Below are positions 1 to 9,124 of a DNA stretch of 38,525 bases, in pieces. Numbering within the stretch: position 1 is the first letter of the stretch; each line of letters begins with the position of its first letter. Under the pieces are notes generated by a model. That model did not search any database. It was given only the letters and a program-made list of their open reading frames with translations, and was not told the DNA's origin. The stretch comes from Sperchopsis tessellata (lineage: Eukaryota; Arthropoda; Insecta; Coleoptera; Hydrophilidae), in contig JAWQRN010000106.1 in assembly GCA_033557685.1 (NCBI GenBank), positions 1 to 38,525 of the forward strand, given 5' to 3'. The position numbers were made by a program, and so were the translations under genes.

Positions 1-782
1 ATATATACGTAGTATGAGGAAGATAATTTGCAAGATTATCCCACGTATGTACTACTTCAAGCTTTTTAATAAATTTTCGGCCATCATCAAAAAAAATATA
101 TATTTTCTATAAAGCTCAAACTAGTATGCTTTTACATATTATATCAAATTATGTTTATAAAATTATGGATGTATTTTACAGAAAATTAAAAAATACTTAC
201 TGCTTTTCCATTAGTAATATTCTAAATATGGTACTCATTTGGACATTTAAAATATAGCAATTTTAAATAGATACTTTTGACGTTCATCATAAATTTTCCA
301 CAGAATTTTCGTCTTACTTTACTTCAGAAAATGTACATTATTTACACCTGAATTACATTTTTTATGACACTGTAGAGAAATGAAAATGTTTCTCGTAAAA
401 ATGGAGACTTGAGTAGATTTTGAGACAACCAATGTTGGTATTCATAGCTTTCACAAGCTTTCTTTTATTAAGTTTGAATATTCGTTTGCGGGTACATGTC
501 ATAAAATAAATTCCCTCAACAATGAAACAGACGTTTGAAATATATTAAATTTCGTTTCAATTTACAAAAGCATATAACCCTCAAAGAGTATAATCAGGCT
601 TAATATCAAAACAACAGATGCGGTCGAAATTGATTTTATATATTATGCATATAAAATACCGGAGGAAATCATTTTCTCTTTTTTATACCCACGTGTTTTC
701 TATTTTCCAAAGGAAAACGCGAATTAAAATAAGTAGACGTGTTGTATTTATTATTTATGTTTTGATCTCCTCTGAGAAATCT
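1..782. other. AT-rich DNA, nothing recognised
   Basis: No reading frame, RNA gene or repeat could be supported here. The stretch is rich in A and T, with short homopolymer runs and many stops in all frames. It may be intergenic, intronic or old repeat sequence decayed past recognition. Confidence 0.5.
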
Positions 783-1030
783 ATATAAACACTATCTGAG
801 AAACCATCCTCACAAGAAATAGGCGTGGAAATTGAAAGAACAAACAAGAATGTTGCAATATATTCATTTTCACAAGTAAACTATAGTCCCGGAAGTATAT
901 TTTAAGAAAAATAAAACAAGAAATTGTATTTACATCCATTATATTGTTGAAAAGGGGAATAGGGTTCATGGAAAAGTCGCAGAGGGGACGAAAGTGTATG
1001 CAAATATGTGGATTAATTGAATTTTTCAAA
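783..1030 (+). repeat. Dispersed direct repeat, copy 1 of 2
   Basis: This segment lines up along its length with 2408-2650 in the same orientation, about 1.6 kb downstream. Shared landmarks, in order, are TAAACACT then CTGAGAAA near the left end, a GAAGAAAAATAA-like block, GGGAATAGGG, GTCGCAGAGGGG and CAAATATG near the right end. The two copies differ by many substitutions and small indels, so this is not a recent duplication. Frames through the two copies do not stay in step, so it is probably non-coding. It does not match a family I recognise. It could be a SINE, a MITE or part of a larger element. Confidence 0.6.
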
Positions 1031-2407
1031 CCTGTTTCACGAAATTGCATCTGCTAAGATTTATATCTTGTAGCATTCACCCAAAACATTCGATATTGCG
1101 GCATTTTAATTAGTCCAATAATTACATGTATCTCTCATTTGTTGTAGTATTTGCTTGGTATCCAACTTTTTGAAAATAATAGATTCGAATAAACAATATT
1201 TTGTATGATATCAACATGAAAGAATAATTTAAAAATTCCATTAGAGACACGTTACCGGAACTATAAAATTTGTATAATTAGCGACACTTATTTGGGTTTT
1301 TTTCTTTTTTTCTCATGTAAATTCATACCCAATTTGTTTGCTGTTTCTCCACGTACAAATACTGTCTCTTTTTCATAGTACCTTTCTCACGTTTGAGCTC
1401 TCTTTACCAGATTGTTTGTAGTTTTATCCCTTGTGCTTCTCTTAAACTAATGTCTTCGATAATAATTCCTTCTAAGTAGGAAGCTTTGTCTTGTCAGATT
1501 GTCTTCTACTTCTGCTCCAGAATCTTATAGAATTCCAGATATTTTTCTTCGGATAGATTGTCTAAATTTATTACCGTTATATAAATATATAGTATATATA
1601 TATATAAATAACTAGTGAAATTATTATGAAAATCAATATTCAATTTCTAATAACTTTAGCAGTGTTAGTCGCTAGCATCAATGAACAGCTGCTCCCGATT
1701 CGATTCTCAACATGGGGATTTCAGTTATCTTAAGAGATAATGGGTAAGATAAATTCGAATATTTTGCATAGTCTATTTACGAAAATAATTTATGTTCATG
1801 TTTTTGAAAACCTAAAAAATAACTGAAATTTTTGTTATTTTTTCTTTTCGCTATTATACATTACTTTTAGTTATTTTTAAAATCTGTAAACACTTTTCTG
1901 AAATAACTTTTTATATCATATGCTAACATCAGAATTTGCTTTAGCATTTTCGCTTTTATGGATTACGAATTGTTTATTTTGTACCATTATGTATCATTTT
2001 GTATTGCAACGAACATAACTCAAAAATTATGTACATTTTTAAATTATTTTTCCATAAACACAAATTATAGTTTATTTATAGTTATAGATTTATGACGGCT
2101 GTAACTTAAATGCAAAAAAGACTCATTATGAATACTTTTTATCGTATGTTATATAAGACTATTCAAAAGTGCCAAGTGTAATCCCACCCTATATCTTTTA
2201 AGATAGCTCTAAGTAGAGAAGCCAATTTGGGACACCCAGTACATATAATCAAAATATTATACAACTATTTTATAGATAATAATATCAAGCAGGTAATTGG
2301 CAAAAGGGCTTAGCTTTCAGGACTAAAATTAACCTTACATGATTCTGTATTATTGTTTCAGTAGTATAATTATATGTAGCCATATGATTACACTTAGAAT
2401 TAATAGG
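1031..2407. other. AT-rich DNA, one weak broken frame
   Basis: Nothing secure is visible. On the minus strand, roughly 1570 down to 1290, a frame reads like soluble protein (for example NLDNLSEEKYLEFYKILEQK and YLEGIIIEDISLREAQGI) but carries at least two in-frame stops and matches no family I know. A short TA-rich tract lies near 1585-1606. The rest is AT-rich sequence without features. Confidence 0.35.
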
Positions 2408-2650
2408 GTTATAAACACTAGCTGAGAAATCACCCATTATATAATAAGTGTGTATTGAAATTACAAACAAAAATTAATAATATTTTCCTTTCCAGAAGTA
2501 AGCTACAGCCCCAGAAATATATTTGAAGAAAAATAATACACGAGATGGATTTTACGCCATTATAATGTTGAGACTGGGAATAGGGATGCTGGCAGTGTCG
2601 CAGAGGGGCCGAAAATGTATACAAATATGCGATTTAATTGAATCCATTTG
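2408..2650 (+). repeat. Dispersed direct repeat, copy 2 of 2
   Basis: This is the partner of 783-1030, with the same order of landmarks (TAAACACT, CTGAGAAAT, GAAGAAAAATAATAC, GGGAATAGGG, GTCGCAGAGGGG, CAAATATG). Homology fades just after the TTAATTGAAT block at the right end. A 72-codon plus-strand frame crosses this copy, but its homologue in copy 1 is not open, so coding is unlikely. Confidence 0.6.
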
Positions 2651-3449
2651 TATTCGTCGTGCCTTCCATTTGTATTACTTATTGCTGACATTACCACGGT
2701 ACCTTTATGATTATCAAATTACTGCGAACGACTGTAATTAATATTCGGTCATTTGCGTCGATACGGAGCTCAGCTTGGTAATCAAATTTATCATTTCCAA
2801 CACCTAGAATTGTTAGACAATATGCAGCTATATGCAGAATAGAAAATAGATTTACTACTGGATATCATTAAGTTGTGTAATGGTTCGCACACATTTATTA
2901 CACTAATTAAAAAAATTAATCAAACAAGTATTGATTGGGTTAATATTTAAACACATAAGAATCTATTAATAAAATTATTGTAAAATCATTAATGTATGAA
3001 ATATGAATGTGATAAGAACCCTTAATGTTTCGAATTTTTGAATAAGTATAGAAATATAAATCTTATTCCTTCCTTATGAAAAAAATATATAAATAAAAAG
3101 ATAATCATAAGATCTTATTATTAAAGTTAAGGTGTTTGTAGTAGTGCTACCCTTCGCGGATGTTCTATCCATAACGGCTGGAATCTGGGCATAATATGTC
3201 AAGTTTACTATTTACAATACTATGAACACGTGAGATGTCCAAAATCACTATTTTACTGTTTTATTGTGTGACGAGCAGTTATCAATTTGGTACAGTGCAA
3301 CTGCAATACATAAAGAGTTTAGTGCATATTCGATATTTACAGACTGCTCACAAATGATATGATTATTTCATTATTTGAATTAGAATTAAATGGTTACCTG
3401 GAGTTCCGGTTTTAAACGCGTGGTACTTATTTGCTCTTAGTGAACATTT
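2651..3449. other. AT-rich DNA, nothing recognised
   Basis: No gene, RNA or repeat could be supported. The patch at about 3140-3200 is less AT-rich than its surroundings but does not fold as a tRNA and does not translate into anything recognisable. Confidence 0.45.
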
Positions 3450-4550
3450 CTTATTAAAATATTAATAAAAAAGTGCTCATCAATTTACAGACTACACAAT
3501 AATAATATATTTAATATCTATTATTTAAATGTTTATTAAAAATGGCAGTAATAAAATATATGGCGCAAGATCTTTTTTAAATATATTTCTTTATAAATGC
3601 ACTTTCTCTTAAACATACCCTACTGAATATGTATGCCCTACCATTAGGATGCCTCTTGTTTACTCATGGTGAAACGTTTTTGGGGATCATTTTTCGCGCT
3701 ACCCCCAGTTTGATTTCATTTTATTGAAAAAATAATCTGCGTAAAATTTCAACACAATTGGGTACAGGGAAAGGGTCTGGGATCTAAAAACTGGAAAAAA
3801 TTCAGAAATCACATAAAAAATTAATTTTATTTGTTTATCTTGCAAAATATTAATTATATGCAAAAATCTATTACAAAGAAGTTGGAAATCTATTAAAATT
3901 CACATATTATTATACACCACTTTTTCTCATACGACTAACGATTTCCGAGAAAAATTAATGACAACTTATGTACAGTATAGCTATTATAGTATAGTAAATT
4001 CAGTTTGCGTATTATAGGTACAATTTCGTGTAAGTACTAATGCATGTACTTCTATTTTCATTATTTCATGCATTATTTATATTTGGAGTGCCCTTCTTAG
4101 TCATAGTTAGCCGTACCTAGTCTTATACATGGTCTAACCAGATATCAAAGAGGGAATACGTGACTACGTGAGTAGATGTTCGTCTCTCGGAATTCGGGCG
4201 AGTAAAAAAAAAACTTTCATATCACAAGTCTTTTATTCGTTTTCGTGAGCAAACTTATTTACTGGGATATTACTCGCATGATATAACTGGAAGTAATTTG
4301 TCAACTATTAAACAAGTGTGAAGTGTATTAGTTTTCAATATTCGTGTGGTGAAGTTAACTTCACGTGAAAGTGCCAAACTATCTTTGCAGGAAGTGATAA
4401 TTTCATGAAAAAATAAACACGAATTCCATCCCAAGAGTTAATAAACTGCATCCCAAAATTAGAAGCTTTGTACCAAGAATGGAGACAAATACAAAAACAC
4501 CTTTGGATTTCATCGGAGGCTCGTAAGAAAAAATTAGCAAATTTTGATTT
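3450..4550 (+). mobile_element. HWDGK-family repeat element, copy A (5' leader and start of coding region)
   Basis: This segment lines up with 14985-15840 (copy B) and, inverted, with about 23640-24400 (copy C). It comprises a long non-coding leader followed by the first codons of the family protein. Landmarks shared with copy B are ACACAATAATAATATATTTA, ATAAAATATATGGCGCAAGA, CAGTTTGCG, ATACGTGACT and CATCGGAGGC. Compared with B, copy A carries an extra block at about 3665-3910 (containing AAAAAATAATCTGCGTAAAA), which also occurs in copy C and alone at about 20600-20740. The last part encodes LEALYQEWRQIQKHLW, matching the N-terminal EWK-LQK region of the other copies. Homology stops at a poly-T at 4551, where a minus-strand LINE is inserted. 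I see no rest of the element beyond the LINE. Confidence 0.7.
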
Positions 4551-5145
4551 TTTTTTATTTCCCTGTGGACATTCGGGAGCTGCTGAAGGGTAATTTAAAG
4601 CTTCGCAGTATTGCCAAGCAACATGTGGTTAGTATTCTACATTAAGGATCTATCTTTGCTTAACCAATACTAGGGCTTTGATTAAACCAAAATAACATAT
4701 CATCCTAAGGGTTTTGGACTGAAATCTTTGGAGTCTCTCAATGCTAGATGTACTAGCGATATTCCACTTTTGAATACCATACGTCCGCACTTATATTAGT
4801 ATCACTTTGTATGCGACTAATTTATTAGCTAATGAAAAATTGGACATTCTAATGATTGGCCAGTAGAGTTTTGTAAAGTTAAGTCCTTGTTGTTTTCTTT
4901 TTTTGCGGAGTTGATGTTTCCAGGTTAGGCGCCAATCCAAGTGCATACCAAGATAATTCGTACTGTTCGCTTGGGGGAGCTGCAGTACGTATTGTAATTT
5001 ACCTTCATTAGTCCTAATGCTCCATCTCTTGAGTCAATCTTGCAAATTGTCCAGGGTTGTCTGAAGCTTTTCAGAGGTAAATGCCTCACTAACCTCACCT
5101 CACCTCACTAGTTGCTAGGATTGCAGTATCGTCGTGGTTGGCATT
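4551..5145 (-). pseudogene. Jockey-like LINE, 3' end of reverse transcriptase ORF, 5'-truncated and broken
   Basis: Read on the minus strand, this starts at the RT catalytic box, degraded to NHDDTAILAT at about 5144-5115 (family YADDTAIL). It continues through segments typical of the Jockey clade RT C-terminus: a YLGMHLDWRLTW-like stretch, KRKQQGLNFTKLYWPI-like, then RTYGIQ and RFQSKTLRMI-like. Stops and frameshifts are frequent. The element ends at a run of T at 4551-4560 on the plus strand, that is, a poly-A tail on the minus strand. This is the usual structure of a 5'-truncated LINE insertion. The poly-A lies exactly where the homology of copy A of the HWDGK family ends, so the LINE probably inserted there. 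CCTCA-type short repeats (5087-5108) lie in the RT frame. The Jockey assignment rests on remembered motifs. Confidence 0.75.
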
Positions 5146-5502
5146 GTGTTTGGCATTGCTGGAATATTTGATGTATATATACAAGATTGGCCCAAAGACT
5201 ACCAAGCAAAATCTTGCATCGCAAAACAAGCAAAATTGCCTAATGAAATTTCAGTCACCTGTGTATATTTCATATCAAGTATTGCCTACAAAATTTCTAG
5301 ACCATTTATAAAGGTTGAGAATTATTTAAAAGTGTCAGTTAATAAAACATATTTTACGTCTTTTGTTATAATTTCTTATTTCTGGATATACATGATGGAA
5401 CAATCCAAAAATTCAATTAACAGTGCACGACCATCTTATCAAAACTCAACCAAAAAAATACCATATCATTTCTATAACTATCTACAACGGAGAAACCTTT
5501 AA
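5134..5502 (+). other. Unrecognised 122-codon open frame
   Basis: This is one of the longer uninterrupted frames in the left half of the window. It begins inside the antisense of the Jockey RT box and continues beyond it. The translation (starting MVGIVFGIAGIFDVYIQDW) has some hydrophobic stretches but no domain, signal peptide or motif I recognise. It has no plausible promoter or poly-A context. Its start overlaps LINE sequence on the other strand, so it is more likely a chance frame than a gene. Confidence 0.12.
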
Positions 5503-6664
5503 CACTTATTATTAAATTTCACCGATCAACAACAATATGCCGTTGAACTAGAATAATTTATATATATATATATACATACGATAACGTTTTTGGAAATAAA
5601 AGTGCAAACATTGGTCTACATAAGCGACAACTTATTTTGTATTCAAAGCACTAACTGCAATATTAGATAGGTGCTTATATCTCTTATATGATTTACGTTA
5701 GATACTTATTTAAAACGAAGCCGGATAGCATATTGTAAGGAGGTTGAATTGCACATGGAATGCAGTTGCACCGATAAGAATTGTATTTTTCACGTAGCAA
5801 TTAGTCTGGGATTCATCAACTTTTTCAATATGCGAGAATAACGTGCTTTATAATGTAAATTTGTAAGTCACTCTACATTAGCGACCGCAGAAGCAATACT
5901 GTTGCTGTAGTGCCGCCACCATAAAGAGAAATTAGAAAGATACACCAAAGAAAATATTGAAATTCTCCATAAGCACAGCCTTTTAATTTCGAAAAATCAG
6001 ATTGTATATAAGATTAATAAATTAATTGTAATTATCAACAAAAGTGTAAGAGCTTTAATGGAGATAAAAACCATTAATACCTTAAAATAAAACACCTTAC
6101 CAAAAAAAAAATACGGAACATAAAAAACGTTCGATTGTTAAACCTTATTTGAAAAATTCAATTATCAAAATAATGGTTGTAGATATCAAGCTATAGAATG
6201 AATATTAATTCATTTCAAAAGCTTGTTTACTAATAATATTTCTTATTCAGCGAACTCCATATATAGCTTGGTATAAGCTGCCATACGCTATATGTGATAT
6301 TTCCATTTTATCCTTGAATCGATGCTCACAACGAAGATCTTCGGTATATTAACTTCTTTTCACCTTCGTACTGATAAAAATTTTGCAGTTGCCGTACTGA
6401 ATTCATATATGATCAGCGCATTATCAGCGAACCATTCTTATGTCCAACTTGCAGCTTCTGGGATGTATGCAGTCAACATTACGTCGTGCGTATATATGGT
6501 GGTGTGACATGTCATGTACTTAGGGAGATCATTCATATAAATTAAGCAGATATTTGTGTAGAATTAGTATTTACTTTCCAGCCAAAGGTATTTGTAAATC
6601 TGTTATCTATAGCTACTCTACGACAAGTTTGTATTTTCAAGGTTGTATCCCATCAAAATGTTCT
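5503..6664. other. AT-rich DNA with a short (TA)n tract
   Basis: Nothing recognisable is coded here. A (TA)n microsatellite occupies about 5559-5574. Frames of 61 and 84 codons at 6322-6507 and 6554-6808 have no recognisable content, and the second runs into the foldback repeat. Confidence 0.4.
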
Positions 6665-7505
6665 AATTGTACCTGCTACTTGATAAATTCAAATATCAAG
6701 CAAACTGACCAAGTCGATATATTGAATACAGAAATGAACTACGTATCGCAAAATGATGGCAACACGCTAAATGCAGTGGCAATTTCGTGTAGAGTAATAT
6801 CTAATTAGCGTGATGATTATTAAAGTACAACATTGAAACATTGCGATACCTCTCACAATATGTTCACTCTTGACTCAAAGCATATGTACAAGGAATGAAA
6901 TATGTGTTCGTACGTGGAATACAGCTAATTACATCTAGAGCAGTGCTGATGGCGTCTTAATGACAGAAACACATGTCCACTGCAATTCTGTTTGTTTCCC
7001 ATCATTTTGCGATACGTAGTTCATATCCGTATTTAATATATTGACTTGGCCGGTCTGCTTGATATTTGATTTCATCAAATATTTAAATAACACATTAATG
7101 TACGTCCAAGGAAGCAACAAATTCTAATTCTTATGCGAAAATGGCAATTTCGTGTAGAGTAATAACTAATTAGCGTGACGATTATTCAATTGCAACATTG
7201 AAACATTGCGATACCTATCACAATATGCTCACTCGCGATCTCAAAGCATATATACAAGGAATGAAATATGTATCGTAAGTGGAAAACAGCTAATTACTAT
7301 CTATAGCAGTGCTGATGACGCCTTAATGACAGAAACACATGTCCTCTGCATTTAGTTTGTTTCCATAATTTTGCGATACGTAGTTCTTATCTCTATTCAA
7401 TACATCGATCTGGCCGGTTTGCTTGATATTTGAGTTTATCAAATATTAAAAAAAATTACACATTTATGTATGGTCAAGGAAGCAACAAATTCTTGTACCT
7501 GCTAC
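6665..7505. repeat. Foldback (inverted-repeat) element with a tandemly duplicated ~365-bp unit
   Basis: The left arm (about 6680-6780) is the reverse complement of 6973-7080, and again of 7339-7442. Landmarks are CGTATCGCAAAATGATGG on the left, against CCATCATTTTGCGATACG and CATAATTTTGCGATACG on the right. Between the arms lies a ~195-bp core (TGGCAATTTCGTGTAGAGTA) that is repeated together with the right arm at an offset of 365-368 bp (6777-7140 and 7142-7492). A perfect 13-bp direct repeat, TTGTACCTGCTAC, flanks the whole at 6667-6679 and 7493-7505. I see no transposase frame, so it is a non-autonomous foldback or MITE-like element. The short frames crossing it in either direction are by-products of the repeat. 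Confidence 0.7.
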
Positions 7506-7562
7506 ATTTTTTCAGTGCTTATATATAGTGTAGAAGCTTCTACAATTATATAACACCTAAGC

Positions 7563-7868
7563 AAAAAAACAGAGGCATTTGGGATGAGGATGTACAGTAG
7601 TATCCTGAAAATTTCGTGGACCGACAAAATTATGAATTTACTAATAACAGAAAGAAGTTAATATTTACTACTAAAATAAAGAAACTGGAATACCTGAGTC
7701 ATGTTATGAGGGGTTCAAGTTATGGGCTTCTGAGACTCATAGCCAAGAGCAAGATTAATGGCAACAGGAACGTTGAGAGAAGGGGAATCCCTTGGCTTCG
7801 CAATCTGCGAGACTAGTTCGGTTTTACCACAAACCAACTCTTCAGGCAGCCCTAAAGAAGTTACAAAC
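7563..7868 (+). pseudogene. LINE (RTE/CR1-like) reverse transcriptase ORF, C-terminal end, broken
   Basis: From about 7566 the plus strand reads TEAFGMRMYSSILKISWTD, then after a frameshift KKLEYLSHVMRGSSYGLLRL, then RGIPWLRNLRD, a stop in place of W, and FGFTTNQLF. This order (MRMY..ILKISWTD, KLEYLGHVMRG, RRISWLKNLRDWFG) is the typical C-terminus of a widespread arthropod LINE ORF2, after the RT domain. The frame breaks near 7660 and 7815. The 5' part is absent, as expected for a 5'-truncated LINE. After about 7868 unrelated sequence follows, and the expected last residues reappear at 8030. RTE-like is my best label; the exact clade is uncertain. Confidence 0.75.
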
Positions 7869-8029
7869 TTTTCAGGTCTCCCGGGAGATAACCATGTATT
7901 GGCCTTTCTTCTCGCCAACGTTTCGCCTACTGTTGCAAGAAACATTACCAAGACATGTAGATATTTAACGTGCTAAACAATTATAGATTGCCATGTAGCT
8001 CTGAAATCTGCTAGATGCAGGTGCCGATA
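7869..8029. repeat. Insertion or repeat fragment inside the LINE tail
   Basis: This segment separates the FGFTTNQLF end of the LINE from its expected next residues (IVMIVDNLR at about 8036). It contains ACGTTTCGCCTACTGTTGCA at 7918-7937, which recurs with two differences at 28949-28968, 21 kb away. It is probably a small fragment of another dispersed repeat. The 66-78 codon frames over it have no recognisable product. Confidence 0.4.
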
Positions 8030-8100
8030 AGCTCTTTTAATTGTTATGATCGTCGACAACCTTCGTTGAAGGCTGCAGATGTAGAAGACATTTCAATGGC
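8030..8100 (+). pseudogene. Last codons of the same LINE ORF
   Basis: The plus strand reads LFLIVMIVDNLR followed by a stop and RLQM. This resembles the final IAMMVANLR segment that normally follows the WFG..LFRAA stretch in this kind of LINE. It therefore completes the copy at 7563-7868 after an interruption. The region is short and the frame is broken, so the assignment rests on position and order. Confidence 0.45.
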
Positions 8101-9124
8101 ATAGTAAAAGAAAATTATCATCGTTTAATTTAATTCCATATTGAATATTTTCCACCTGTTCCTTACCACATATTTCAGGAAAAAAGAAAGAAATTAAATA
8201 TTTTCGTGTTCTGCTATCATTGCCACAATATTTGTTTGGTGAAAGTTACGATTTTATTAGAAATCAAATGAGATAAAAATACACACTTAACTTCCAAATA
8301 ATACAAACGGAATCTTCATTTTAAATAGTTATTACTGCTCTATACTCAGGGGCTTTATAAAAAATATAGGCAAACTAAGTTCAGGAGCTACCGATGATGG
8401 AAATTATGATTAAGTTTACTACTAAAAGTTTGGTCTAAATAAACAAGCTGCCAGTAAAGTTCCATTAGAAATCGTGCTTTTCAATTGAATCTTTTAATAA
8501 ATGTTTTCGACAGATAGGCCCTTGACTGACACCTTATTACAAAATTTTAAATATGAAAAGTTCACAAATACTTATATTCACCTACTTATTGAATTTAATC
8601 TGGTTTATCTGAAAGTCTAGTCATACGGAATATATATGTATGACAAATACATGCAAGTTCCTAATGCATTATGCATTGCATTATAATGTATACCGGATCT
8701 AGAATATTCGACAAACGAAAAAATGTCATGTGCCAGCATACAAGGAAATGGAAAATCTTCAAACATATTTCCCATTCCTCGGATAGATAAACCCACCGTA
8801 GAAACTATATTCTTAGAGATATATTTATAAAATAAAATGCTTAGTTCGACTATATTTAAACTATGTTATTCGTCTATCACTAAACAAAATAAGAAATAAA
8901 TATTGAAAATGCCCTGGTTTTTAAATTGAATATATCTAATACTCGCCAATAGTAGCACGCAAAAATTTTATTTATCATATAAATACGTTATGCGAAAAAA
9001 TGTTGACCTAATAGAGTTGGGATTGTTTTAAACTTGTAGTATATTTACTGATTATTTTAATTATTATAATACGTAGTAATGAACTCGCGAATTTTTGGCA
9101 TTGGTGGATAGTGCATTTTAAAAG
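8101..9124. other. AT-rich DNA, nothing recognised
   Basis: No gene, RNA or repeat could be supported. Stops are dense in all frames. Confidence 0.5.

Noticed and set aside
781..1050. Minus-strand 89-codon frame
   Set aside because: It lies over the direct repeat, and the homologous frame in the second copy is not conserved, so it is not a gene.
3120..3210. Possible structured RNA or tRNA in a less AT-rich patch
   Set aside because: No cloverleaf, and no A or B box, could be fitted by eye.
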